Source of the DNA: CALHVX01 sp051027215
GTDB lineage: Bacteria > Pseudomonadota > Gammaproteobacteria > Pseudomonadales > Azotimanducaceae
DNA: 30,339 bases
NCBI GenBank assembly: GCA_051027215.1
Contig: JBPCXR010000197.1
Span: forward strand, 1-30,339
Direction: 5' to 3'
Shown here piece by piece: positions 15,986-23,633 of the stretch. Under the pieces are notes generated by a model, which made no database searches, had not been told where the DNA came from, and was given only the letters and a program-made list of their open reading frames with translations. Positions within the stretch are counted from its first letter, which is position 1. Every line of letters starts with the position of its first letter. A program made the position numbers and the translations under genes.

Positions 15986-17319
15986 TGTACCTCTTGTCAA
16001 TCAACGACGTGGCATTGACCCTGCGCAGCCAGAATCAATTGCTGTACAACCAGCCCGCGCAAGCGCTATACACCAAGGAGCGCGGCTTGGTGTTCGGAGA
16101 CGAAGCCTCCAGCGCCAGTCGCCTGCATCCGCTAGACAGCAACAGTAGCTATCTAAATACGCTGAGCACCGAACCCCTGCCGCGCCCGCTGGGGGATGCC
16201 CGCAACTACGCTGATCTTGTTTACCAACATTTACTGGGCTTGGTTGAGCTTACTGGTGAGTTGCCAGTTTGTTTGGGAGTTTCGGCAAGCTTCAATCGCG
16301 ACCAACTGGCGATCTTACTTGGCATCGCCAAAGAAGCACGGCTGCAAATTAGTGCCTTTGTGGATAGCGCTGTCCTTGCCGCGTCTGCACTCCCCAGCCA
16401 AGGCAAAATCACTTACTTGGACGTTCAGGCGCAGCAGCTCACCCTCACCCGCCTAGAGCACGACACGCAGGTACGACGCCTGGACCAACAAGTGGTGCTT
16501 GGCGCTGGGGCCCAGGGTATTGTCGATGGCTGGATCAACGTGGTTGCCGACCGATTCGTGCAGGCCACACGCTTTGATCCGCTACACAGCGCCAGTAGCG
16601 AGCAGCAGCTCTACAACCAACTAAATCAGTGGCGCTTTGGCCTCGCTGCGCCGGCAGCAAATCGTTCATCACAAAACGGTGAGCTGGCCATCGACATCGA
16701 TTTGGGCAGCGAGAGCCGGCGTGCACTCATCAACGAAGCCCACCTGCTACAAAAGACCGCCCAGCGGCTTGCTGTGCTTGATGAGGCCTTGAGTCCGTCG
16801 GAGCACGTGGTCTTATCCCCACTCGCGCAAGCGTTGCCTGGGTTGTGGGAACATCTGCAGCAACGACAGCAGCAGGTACAGCAACTGACTGACGAACACG
16901 TGAACCACGCTCTTGCAGTACATCCGGAGCTGTTCAGCACCAGCGATTCGGTTCGCATGCTGGTCGAATTGGACGTTCGGCCACTCCACGAAGATACGAG
17001 CAGCCCCGCAACGCCAGTAGCCGAGAGCCGGCCAAGCAGTCCTCCGGTTATGCCTGCTGAAGCTAGCCCGGCTGTCACCAGCCAGGTACTAGCTACTCAT
17101 CTACTCAAAAACGGCTTAGCGCGCCCCATTGACGAATGCCTGCTCGACACCCAACTACCGATTGCGCGCTCAGCGAATAGCTTTCGGGTGATGCCCAGTG
17201 AATCGCCCTTGCTCGACCGCAGTGGCGACCAGCTGCAGGTAGGAGATGTTTTGCCAACTGGACTCAGCTTTCGCTGGCAAAGCGACGAATACCAACTGAT
17301 AGCCGTTAACGGCCCTTGA
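15985..17319 (+). CDS. Degenerate Hsp70/actin-like (ASKHA-fold) protein
   Basis: This 444-residue soluble protein has no signal peptide. Its middle region parallels the Hsp70 nucleotide-binding domain. LGVSASFNRDQLAILLGIAKEAR (97-119) corresponds to the PAYFNDSQR...AGKIAGL region. LQISAFVDSAVLAASAL (120-136) corresponds to LRIINEPTAAALAYGL. ITYLDVQAQQLTLTRLE (142-158) corresponds to the phosphate-2 strand. The glycine-rich DLGGGTFD motif is replaced (LDVQAQQLT), so ATP binding may be lost or altered. A Gln-rich coiled-coil-like stretch (286-303) and a Ser/Pro-rich linker (about 335-360) precede a small C-terminal domain. It could be a cytoplasmic scaffold, like PilM or FtsA, for the channel subunit whose gene it overlaps by one base (TGATG). 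Confidence 0.7.
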   Translation: MYLLSINDVALTLRSQNQLLYNQPAQALYTKERGLVFGDEASSASRLHPLDSNSSYLNTLSTEPLPRPLGDARNYADLVYQHLLGLVELTGELPVCLGVSASFNRDQLAILLGIAKEARLQISAFVDSAVLAASALPSQGKITYLDVQAQQLTLTRLEHDTQVRRLDQQVVLGAGAQGIVDGWINVVADRFVQATRFDPLHSASSEQQLYNQLNQWRFGLAAPAANRSSQNGELAIDIDLGSESRRALINEAHLLQKTAQRLAVLDEALSPSEHVVLSPLAQALPGLWEHLQQRQQQVQQLTDEHVNHALAVHPELFSTSDSVRMLVELDVRPLHEDTSSPATPVAESRPSSPPVMPAEASPAVTSQVLATHLLKNGLARPIDECLLDTQLPIARSANSFRVMPSESPLLDRSGDQLQVGDVLPTGLSFRWQSDEYQLIAVNGP

Positions 17320-17325
17320 GTAGCT

Positions 17326-18411
17326 GTGGCACGCCGACAACTCAATGTGTTTTCACTGTCATTTCTCGACGTGATGTCCTGTGGATTTGGCGCGGTCATT
17401 CTGATCTTCCTCATCATCAACCACGAATCCAGCGAAGACGCAAAACTCATCAATCAAGACCAGCTGTCGGAAGTACGGCTATTGGACTATCAGGTTCAAC
17501 AAGGGGAAAAGGACCTGCTGCAACTCAAGACTGAGCTAGAAGACATTTTGCAGAATCTGGCAGACGCAGAGCTAAACTTGGCGAGCCTCGAGCAAGATGT
17601 TGAGCAGAATCGCGAACAGCTCGATGATCTCAGCGAGAAGAGTCTGGCTGAACGGAAGAGCTTGGACGAGCTACAGTCCGACGTAGAGTCTCGAGAGGAG
17701 GAGTTGAAGCGCTTGCAGGCGACCAGAGATTCCAGTGAAGGAGAGCGTGCGCGCACCTTTATTGGCGAGGGTGATCGGCAATACCTCACCGGCCTGCGCA
17801 TCGGCGGTAAAAACATTGTTATTGCCATAGACACCTCGGCTAGCATGCTGGACGACACCATCGTCAATGTCCTGCGACGTCGAAACATGTCTGATGAGCG
17901 CAAGCGCAAGGCGCCCAAATGGCAACGGGTGGTTCGCACTGCCGAGTGGATTGCGGCTCAATTACCGCTTGATGCAGAGTTTGAGTTTCTTGCGTTCAAT
18001 ACGGAAACTCGGTCGTTATTGTCTGACACAAGCGGAGATTGGCATGCAGTGAGCGATGCCGCTAAGTTGGAGAAGGCGATCAACGAGCTAAAAACGATGA
18101 TACCCACAGACGGCACCAGCGTGATCGGGCTGTTCGAGACTATTGGAAGCATGAATCCCTTGCCAGACAATGTTTATCTCGTCATCGATTCGTTGCCGAC
18201 CCAAGGCGCTCGAGCGCCCCGCAAAAAGACCGTCAGCGGCCGAGATCGCATGAATCTGTTTCGTGAGGCGTTGCGCAAGCTACCGAAACAAGTACCCCTG
18301 AACGTGATCATGTTTCCTATGGAAGGAGATCCTCAAGCTGCCGCGGCGTTTTGGAACGTCGCTCGCACCACCGGGGGTAGCTACATTTCGCCATCTAGGG
18401 ATTGGCCCTGA
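17326..18411 (+). CDS. Membrane-anchored VWA protein 1 with ExbD-like N-terminal segment
   Basis: The GTG start gives 361 residues. An N-terminal transmembrane segment (about 9-32) contains SFLDVMSCGFGAVILIFL, with Asp15 inside it. A long coiled coil follows (about 42-138, rich in Glu, Gln and Leu), then a von Willebrand factor A domain (about 162-358) with MIDAS DTSAS (169-173), a candidate MIDAS Thr in TDGTS (about 264) and Asp in VIDSLP (288). The N-terminal NV...F-L-DVM pattern resembles the ExbD/TolR segment NVTPFIDVML, whose Asp carries protons. This is an inference from pattern, but an ExbB-like gene lies two genes upstream. VWA MIDAS domains bind protein ligands through a metal ion. 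The last three bases overlap the next gene's ATG (TGATG). Confidence 0.87.
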   Translation: MARRQLNVFSLSFLDVMSCGFGAVILIFLIINHESSEDAKLINQDQLSEVRLLDYQVQQGEKDLLQLKTELEDILQNLADAELNLASLEQDVEQNREQLDDLSEKSLAERKSLDELQSDVESREEELKRLQATRDSSEGERARTFIGEGDRQYLTGLRIGGKNIVIAIDTSASMLDDTIVNVLRRRNMSDERKRKAPKWQRVVRTAEWIAAQLPLDAEFEFLAFNTETRSLLSDTSGDWHAVSDAAKLEKAINELKTMIPTDGTSVIGLFETIGSMNPLPDNVYLVIDSLPTQGARAPRKKTVSGRDRMNLFREALRKLPKQVPLNVIMFPMEGDPQAAAAFWNVARTTGGSYISPSRDWP

Positions 18412-19409
18412 TGGCCTCGCGTGCCGCACAGCGCCGGGGTGTTGCAGAATTCAGCGTCTCCTTTCTGGACGTGATCTGTTGCGGTTTTGGCGCCATCATC
18501 CTGCTGTTGATGATCACCAAAACCGTGCAGCCAATCTTGCTGGAAAAATCCAGTCAGGATCTAGATGGCCAGATTGCCGCCCGGGAAAATGCGTTGTTTG
18601 AAATTCGGGGTGAGATCAGAGAAGTGCAGCGGCAGCTTGCCGACAGCACGGATCAACTCGACCAAGATCTAGATCAGCTTGCCAGACTCCAAATCGCGCT
18701 GAGCCAGATTACCAATAGCTATACCGCCAGTAGCGCCGAGAAACGCAAACGCTCGGAGTTAAACCTGAAGTTGGCTGCGGCGAAACAATCCTTGACCGAC
18801 GAGATGCAGCGTTTGCTTGGAGTTGGCTTCCGTCGCAACACTGAACTGGTCGGCGGCATCACCGTTGACTCCGAGTACATCATTTTTGTTATCGACACCT
18901 CTGGCAGCATGTTCAACGGCGCCTGGCCTCAAGTTTTACGCAAAGTCCGCGAAACCCTCGCCATCTATCCCCAGGTCAAAGGCATACAGGTCATGAACGA
19001 CATGGGTGACTATATGTTTTCCGGATTCGCCGGGCAGTGGATTCCTGACTCCCAGGCTCGCCGCGACGCCATTATCAGCCGCTTGCAAAGCTGGAACCCA
19101 TTCAGCAACTCGAGCCCGGTAGAAGGCATTCAACGCGCGATTGAGACTTTCTACGATCCCGATAAACGTATCAGCATTTACGTTTTCGGCGACGACTTCA
19201 CCGGTAACTCCGTTGAGGAAATCGTTGACCGGGTAGATGCGATTAACGTCGCTGACGAATCAGGACAGCGTCGAGTTCGGATCCATGCCGTGGGTTTTCC
19301 TGTGCATCTGCTGAGCCAAACGGGGCGAGTCTTTCGTTTTGCCGCGCTGATGCGGGAATTGGCGTTTAGAAACGACGGTACTTTTGTAGGCTTGTCCGAA
19401 AATGAGTAA
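18411..19409 (+). CDS. Membrane-anchored VWA protein 2, paralogue of VWA protein 1
   Basis: The ATG at 18411 overlaps the previous stop (TGATG) and gives 332 residues; a TTG at 18402 is possible but unnecessary. Architecture copies the previous gene. The N-terminal membrane segment FSVSFLDVICCGFGAIILLL (14-33) has Asp20, then a coiled coil (about 45-135), then a VWA domain (about 153-328) with MIDAS DTSGS (162-166) and a further acidic loop VFGDDFTG (258-265). The membrane segments share FLDV and CGFGA blocks, so the two genes arose by duplication, but their VWA domains have diverged. Two unlike subunits could form a heterodimer inside an ExbB-like pentamer, where ExbD-type partners are dimeric. 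It is followed by a 64-bp gap. Confidence 0.87.
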   Translation: MASRAAQRRGVAEFSVSFLDVICCGFGAIILLLMITKTVQPILLEKSSQDLDGQIAARENALFEIRGEIREVQRQLADSTDQLDQDLDQLARLQIALSQITNSYTASSAEKRKRSELNLKLAAAKQSLTDEMQRLLGVGFRRNTELVGGITVDSEYIIFVIDTSGSMFNGAWPQVLRKVRETLAIYPQVKGIQVMNDMGDYMFSGFAGQWIPDSQARRDAIISRLQSWNPFSNSSPVEGIQRAIETFYDPDKRISIYVFGDDFTGNSVEEIVDRVDAINVADESGQRRVRIHAVGFPVHLLSQTGRVFRFAALMRELAFRNDGTFVGLSENE

Positions 19410-19473
19410 GCTCAGACGAGCTAACAATTCGCGCTGGGGCGCCCTACCCCGCACTAATTCAGAGTAGCTTGGT

Positions 19474-20133
19474 ATGGTGGCGCAACAACGAGCCTCGATC
19501 AGGAAACGCGTTCGCCAATGGCGCAGCGGCGTTTTGCTGGGCTTGTTAACGCTGCTCAGCGGCTGCCTCGGCGCGGAGATCGAAGTGCCGACGGAGTTTC
19601 CCGTGCCGCTGCTCGATCCGCTTCCCGTAGCGGTGGGCCTGGTGCTCGACGAAGCGCTCACCAGCTACGTGCATGAGGAGGAACTGCCAGAAGCCGGCAA
19701 ATGGCGCATTAGCATCGGTGGTGCCCAGCCAACCATGTTCAACAATCTGTTTACCGGCATGTTTAGTCGCTACCAGGAAGTTGCCTCCGTTACCGCTGAG
19801 GATCAAAGTAGCGATCTCCAGGGAGTGTTACACCCAAGCATTGCGGAGTTGCAGTTTTCCACGCCCAATCAGACTCGCAGTGACTATTTTGAAGTCTGGA
19901 TTCGCTATCAGATAAAGCTCTACGACAATGGAACACTGCTGGGCGAGTGGCCAATTACCGCATATGGCAAAGCCAATGTTCAAAACTATGGCCTTTCCTC
20001 CACTTCCCCGGCGCTGCAAGCTGCAGCGTTTTCGGCCTGCCGCGACGCCATGGCTTATTTCGCGGTAGAGTTTCAGAGGATCCCGGCTGTCAAAACTTGG
20101 CTTGATGCCAAGATATCAGGGCCAAACATATGA
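19474..20133 (+). CDS. Uncharacterised lipoprotein A
   Basis: This 219-residue protein has an Arg-rich N-region and lipobox LLSGC (C31), followed by LGAE, suggesting outer-membrane sorting. The mature part starts with an acidic/proline stretch (EVPTEFPVPLLDPLPVAVGLVLDEAL) and appears alpha/beta, with DYFEVWIRYQIKLYDNGTLLGEWP as paired strands. It lacks recognisable catalytic motifs. The 64-bp upstream gap after the VWA2 stop may hold a separate promoter or may only be a loose operon junction. It contains a GC-rich self-complementary stretch (GGGGCGCCCTACCCC) without a T tract. It overlaps the next gene as ATGA, so the two lipoproteins are probably made together. Confidence 0.75.
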   Translation: MVAQQRASIRKRVRQWRSGVLLGLLTLLSGCLGAEIEVPTEFPVPLLDPLPVAVGLVLDEALTSYVHEEELPEAGKWRISIGGAQPTMFNNLFTGMFSRYQEVASVTAEDQSSDLQGVLHPSIAELQFSTPNQTRSDYFEVWIRYQIKLYDNGTLLGEWPITAYGKANVQNYGLSSTSPALQAAAFSACRDAMAYFAVEFQRIPAVKTWLDAKISGPNI

Positions 20134-20798
20134 TTTATAAAGGTTTATTTTCCTCGATTTTGCTTTGGCTCGTGCTTGCAAGCAGCGGCTGCGTGACGGC
20201 AACTGTGCAAGCGGTACGGGAAGCCAACACCGGGATGGTGGGAAACGATTCATTGGTTGTGCTCGGCCGTCGCTCTCGACCGAACAGCAACGAGACAGAA
20301 TTTAATTTCGTTAACTGCGTGCATCGCAAGGTCGGTGCGGGCGGCGATGGCCTGTCGGTCATGGACGAAGCAGAATTCAGAGACGCTGTTTTTCCTTGGT
20401 TTGAACCACGCACTGCGCCAGGCGATGCTTCAGACCTACCGGAACTGATTTCCCAGCCGGTGCTCGCCGCCAGGCTTGAGGCCATAGGCCTGCGCTATGT
20501 GATATGGGTTGAGGGCTCTACCCAGCGTACCGAATCTGCAGGCTCGATGAGTTGTAGCGTAACCACAGCGGGCGCTGGTTGTTTTGGCTTTCTAACCTGG
20601 GAAAACGACTCGAGATACGAGGCGCAGATCTGGGATGTGCAAACCGGACGCCAAGCTGGCAGAGTCAGCTCCGATGCCAACGGCACCAGTTATATGCCAG
20701 CGATTGTGATCCCCATACCCATGATCGCTAGAGTGAAACAATCTGCCTGTACCAGTCTCGGGCAACAGCTCAAAAGCTTTTTGCTCGACGGCGCGTAA
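20130..20798 (+). CDS. Uncharacterised lipoprotein B
   Basis: This 222-residue protein has lipobox SSGC (C21) after a short hydrophobic segment; VTAT follows, so outer-membrane sorting is likely. The mature part includes SLVVLGRRSR, FVNCVHRKVGAGG, a strand-rich middle (LRYVIWVEGSTQR) and a Gly/Cys stretch MSCSVTTAGAGCFGFLTW. Cysteines here and at FVNC and QSACTS could form disulfides. No family is recognised. It is the last gene of the plus-strand cluster and is convergent with the next gene, 15 bp away. Its function is unknown; the position links it to lipoprotein A and probably to the VWA/ExbB machinery. Confidence 0.75.
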   Translation: MIYKGLFSSILLWLVLASSGCVTATVQAVREANTGMVGNDSLVVLGRRSRPNSNETEFNFVNCVHRKVGAGGDGLSVMDEAEFRDAVFPWFEPRTAPGDASDLPELISQPVLAARLEAIGLRYVIWVEGSTQRTESAGSMSCSVTTAGAGCFGFLTWENDSRYEAQIWDVQTGRQAGRVSSDANGTSYMPAIVIPIPMIARVKQSACTSLGQQLKSFLLDGA

Positions 20799-20813
20799 AG
20801 CAAACTCTGGGCG

Positions 20814-21257
20814 CTATAGCCCCACCTCATCGGCGACCGTCGCACTCATCATAATTTGAGGCTTTTCCACCGTGGATAAGGCGACGTCTTTCCAAGAAAC
20901 CCCTGCTTTGCCGATGGTTATGCGATCAAACAGCTTGGCGATTTCGCACAGGTAAATGACGCAGCGGGCTTCGCCCCCAGCTTTTGATGGGATTTCCCGG
21001 ACCATGGCGATCTGACCCAGTTGGTGCCAATCGACATCGCCAAAGGCCTCCGGGTCGGCGGCCGTTCGGATCATAGCGCCGTCAGCGTCGGTATAGGCCG
21101 CTACATGCACTTGGCCATGGGCCGATGTTGCTACCGTTTGTTCATCAGCAGGCTCGCCTGCCAAATAGTGCGCGGCGATCTTTAACGCTGCCTTCTTGTT
21201 TTCAGACCGTTTGCGCGGATTGAACAACAGATATCTTGAGGGGTGTGCTGCTGCCAT
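20814..21257 (-). CDS. Uncharacterised protein
   Basis: This 147-residue protein, starting MAAAHPSRYLLFNPRKRSENKKA, is not one I recognise. There is no signal peptide or transmembrane segment. It alternates Ala/Glu-rich helices with strands such as QVHVAAYTDADGAMIR and EARCVIYLCEIAKLF, consistent with a small alpha/beta fold. C-terminally, KPQIMMSATVADEVGL is hydrophobic. It is convergent with lipoprotein B and lies 69 bp downstream of the methyltransferase on the same strand, so may share its transcript. No functional inference is made. Confidence 0.65.
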   Translation of the reverse strand: MAAAHPSRYLLFNPRKRSENKKAALKIAAHYLAGEPADEQTVATSAHGQVHVAAYTDADGAMIRTAADPEAFGDVDWHQLGQIAMVREIPSKAGGEARCVIYLCEIAKLFDRITIGKAGVSWKDVALSTVEKPQIMMSATVADEVGL

Positions 21258-21326
21258 GGCGAATCGCCTACCTATGCTGTGTGTGGCCGGTGTATGTAAT
21301 TCAGCTAGCTGTTAGCCGCCACGATA

Positions 21327-21956
21327 TTATTTGCTGCGAAATTCTACGACGTCACCCTGGAAAAAGTCAGGGTCCATAGCGTACCAGTCGTGCAGCTCAA
21401 CCTTTGCTTTTTTTCTCATCCGCTCGACCATGCTATAGAAAGTCGGCCGACCAGGGTCTGCAACAATCACGCGCTTAACACCGGCGTCTAACGCCCGCTG
21501 CGACAGATCTGCTAAAGGTTTTACAAGCTTATCCCAAAAACAGACGTCAGACCCTATGATGATGTCGAACTCCTGTAGTTGTTCACGGGTCAGCTTTTTG
21601 TAGTTCGACACCAGATGAGCCACTTTGACATCGTTTAAACCGGCGACCAGGTCCAGAAACGGGAAAACATTCGGATCGATGTCGAGCCCGGTGACTTTTG
21701 CGCCAAACTTCCTAGCACAGAACACGGATGCTGGTCCCCAGCCACAGCCGATCTCCAGCACTCGGGAACCCCTCGGCATGGGGTGGTATAGCAGGTAATC
21801 CATGATGTTATAGCTGGAGTTCCAGGTCTTGTGGCCATGGGCGGATGGCTCGTACTTCTTTTTCAGCTTCTTCAGCGGTGGGTACTTCTTTTCCGGGAGG
21901 ACTACCCCGTAGGCATCTTCCAGATGGTCATTCTCGTGCTCGATCAGCTTGGGCAT
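21327..21956 (-). CDS. Class I SAM-dependent methyltransferase (METTL21/Methyltransf_16-like)
   Basis: From the ATG at 21956 (MPKLIEHENDHLED) this is 209 residues. The SAM-binding loop is VLEIGCGWGPASVF, followed by the acidic residue in GAKVTGLDID and a post-III motif IIGSDVCFWDK. The order resembles the METTL21/Methyltransf_16 group of small lysine or protein methyltransferases, though the substrate is unknown. A longer frame continuing to 23099 is an artefact antisense to sufB. An alternative ATG at 21998 would add 14 residues; neither start has a clear Shine-Dalgarno site. It is divergent from sufB, sharing the intergenic region that holds the IscR-like site. Confidence 0.82.
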   Translation of the reverse strand: MPKLIEHENDHLEDAYGVVLPEKKYPPLKKLKKKYEPSAHGHKTWNSSYNIMDYLLYHPMPRGSRVLEIGCGWGPASVFCARKFGAKVTGLDIDPNVFPFLDLVAGLNDVKVAHLVSNYKKLTREQLQEFDIIIGSDVCFWDKLVKPLADLSQRALDAGVKRVIVADPGRPTFYSMVERMRKKAKVELHDWYAMDPDFFQGDVVEFRSK

Positions 21957-22057
21957 TGCGTGGATTTCCAGGGGGTTGCTGTCATGAAAGCGGCGCATAT
22001 TAATGCAATGGCCGTAGTTCGCCAGCGCTTTCTGCAGCGAAGGTGGGCCTGGGCAAT

Positions 22058-22082
22058 AACCCACCAAATTGGTCTGGTATTC
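22058..22082 (+). promoter_or_regulatory. Possible IscR type-2 site upstream of sufB
   Basis: The sequence has CC at 22062-22063, GG at 22077-22078, an AT-rich left flank (TAAC) and right flank TATT. It fits the known type-2 IscR pattern (WWWWCC, 13 bases, GGWWWW) at 13 of 16 defined positions by my count, missing the central A and R. It lies upstream of a TAAAAT (22100-22105) that could be a -10. Apo-IscR activates suf through such sites in E. coli. No iscR is in the window, so a regulator elsewhere would be required. Confidence 0.35.
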
Positions 22083-22099
22083 ATACTGCCGCCACCGGT

Positions 22100-22105
22100 A
22101 AAATG
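22100..22105 (+). promoter_or_regulatory. Possible -10 element of the suf promoter
   Basis: TAAAAT lies about 47 bases upstream of the sufB ATG with no recognisable -35 at 16-18 bp. A weak -35 is what an activator-dependent promoter would show, which suits the IscR-like site just upstream. This is a single-motif guess. Confidence 0.25.
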
Positions 22106-22151
22106 CCAGCACACCTTGAATGACTACCGAGTTTGCCTTTTGAGTGACACC

Positions 22152-23633
22152 ATGACCCCTCCTGCCGGTGACCAGCAGAGTCTCGAAGACCTGGTCAACC
22201 GTGACTACGCTGCGGGATTCGTGACCGACGTTGAAAGCGAGACCTTGCCTCCAGGGTTGGATGCGGACGTGGTGCGCTTCATTTCTGCGAAGAAGGGCGA
22301 ACCGGAGTGGCTCACCCAGTGGCGCTTGCAGGCTTTTGAAGCGTGGCAGGCGATGACCCCTCCACGCTGGGCGCATGTCGATTTTCCACCCATCGACTAC
22401 CAAGCGATTTCCTACTATTCGGCGCCTAAGAGCCAGGCTGATGGACCCAAATCGCTGGATGAAGTGGATCCGGAGCTGTTGTCCACCTATAACAAGCTGG
22501 GAATCCCGCTGCACGAGCAGGAAATGCTCGCCGGCGTAGTCAATCCGAATCGGCCCAATGTGGCCGTCGACGCCGTCTTCGACAGCGTATCTATCGCGAC
22601 AACATTCAAAGAAAAGCTGGCCGACGCGGGCGTAGTGTTCTGCCCGATATCCGAAGCGGTCCACACTCATGGCGACTTGGTTAAGGCCTATCTTGGCAGC
22701 GTCGTGCCCCAGAAAGACAACTACTACGCGGCGCTCAATTCGGCGGTGTTCAGCGATGGCTCTTTTGTCTACATTCCCAAAGGCGTGCGCTCGCCGATGG
22801 AGCTGTCGACCTATTTTCGCATCAATGCGCAGAACACTGGTCAGTTCGAGCGCACGCTCATCATCGCCGATGACGACGCCTATGTGAGCTACCTTGAAGG
22901 CTGCACCGCACCCATGCGAGATGAAAACCAGCTGCATGCTGCAGTAGTGGAGCTGGTGGCCATGCGCGATGCGCAGATCAAATACTCCACGGTCCAAAAT
23001 TGGTACCCAGGCGACGCCGAGGGCAAAGGCGGCATCTACAACTTCGTCACTAAACGCGGCATGTGCAAGGGCGCTCGGTCCAAAATTTCTTGGACCCAAG
23101 TCGAAACGGGTTCCGCAATAACTTGGAAATATCCCAGCGTAGTATTGCGCGGTGACGAAAGTGTGGGTGAATTCTACTCGGTCGCGTTAACGAACAATCG
23201 GCAGCAAGCTGACACGGGTACGAAAATGATCCACTTAGGGCGCGATACCCGCAGCACGATCATTTCCAAGGGCATCAGCGCTGGCCGCAGCCAGAACAGC
23301 TACCGTGGCTTGGTCCGAACCGGCCCCACGGCTACTGGCGCTCGGAACTACACCCAATGCGATTCGCTGTTAATCGGTGATACCTGTGGTGCCCATACCT
23401 TCCCGTATATCGAAAGCAAAAATCCAGTCACTACGGTGGAGCACGAAGCGACCACCTCGAAAGTCAGTGACGACCAGCTGTTTCTCTGCCAACAGCGCGG
23501 AATCGACCCAGAAAAGGCGGTGGCGATGATCGTTAACGGCTTCTGCAAGGAAGTGTTTCGGGAGTTGCCCATGGAGTTTGCCGTAGAAGCCGGAAAGCTG
23601 TTGGAAGTCAGCCTAGAGGGAGCCGTTGGATGA
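22152..23633 (+). CDS. sufB: Fe-S cluster assembly scaffold SufB
   Basis: The ATG at 22152 gives 493 residues, close to E. coli SufB (495); a longer open frame upstream from 21831 is not coding. SufB forms the SufBC2D scaffold on which Fe-S clusters are built. Visible are PHEQ-like HEQEMLAGVVNPN, KDNYYAALNSAVFSDGSFVYIPKGV and GRSQNSYRGLV. The key cysteine is C403 in YTQCDSLLIGD (equivalent to E. coli C405), and the His/Glu pair is in TTVEHEAT (about H431/E432). It heads the operon, and the stop overlaps the sufC start as ATGA. Confidence 0.98.
   Translation: MTPPAGDQQSLEDLVNRDYAAGFVTDVESETLPPGLDADVVRFISAKKGEPEWLTQWRLQAFEAWQAMTPPRWAHVDFPPIDYQAISYYSAPKSQADGPKSLDEVDPELLSTYNKLGIPLHEQEMLAGVVNPNRPNVAVDAVFDSVSIATTFKEKLADAGVVFCPISEAVHTHGDLVKAYLGSVVPQKDNYYAALNSAVFSDGSFVYIPKGVRSPMELSTYFRINAQNTGQFERTLIIADDDAYVSYLEGCTAPMRDENQLHAAVVELVAMRDAQIKYSTVQNWYPGDAEGKGGIYNFVTKRGMCKGARSKISWTQVETGSAITWKYPSVVLRGDESVGEFYSVALTNNRQQADTGTKMIHLGRDTRSTIISKGISAGRSQNSYRGLVRTGPTATGARNYTQCDSLLIGDTCGAHTFPYIESKNPVTTVEHEATTSKVSDDQLFLCQQRGIDPEKAVAMIVNGFCKEVFRELPMEFAVEAGKLLEVSLEGAVG

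Noticed and set aside
15185..19409. Zorya-type anti-phage defence system
   Set aside because: Zorya pairs a MotA-like ZorA with an OmpA-domain ZorB plus nuclease or helicase genes. None of these partners is present; the cluster is instead rich in lipoproteins and periplasmic proteins.
21831..22151. Upstream extension of the sufB frame
   Set aside because: It overlaps the divergent methyltransferase and its promoter region; SufB homologues start at the ATG at 22152.
21957..23099. N-terminal extension of the methyltransferase frame to 590 residues on the minus strand
   Set aside because: It lies mainly antisense to sufB, has no recognisable protein motifs, and the methyltransferase is complete from the ATG at 21956.
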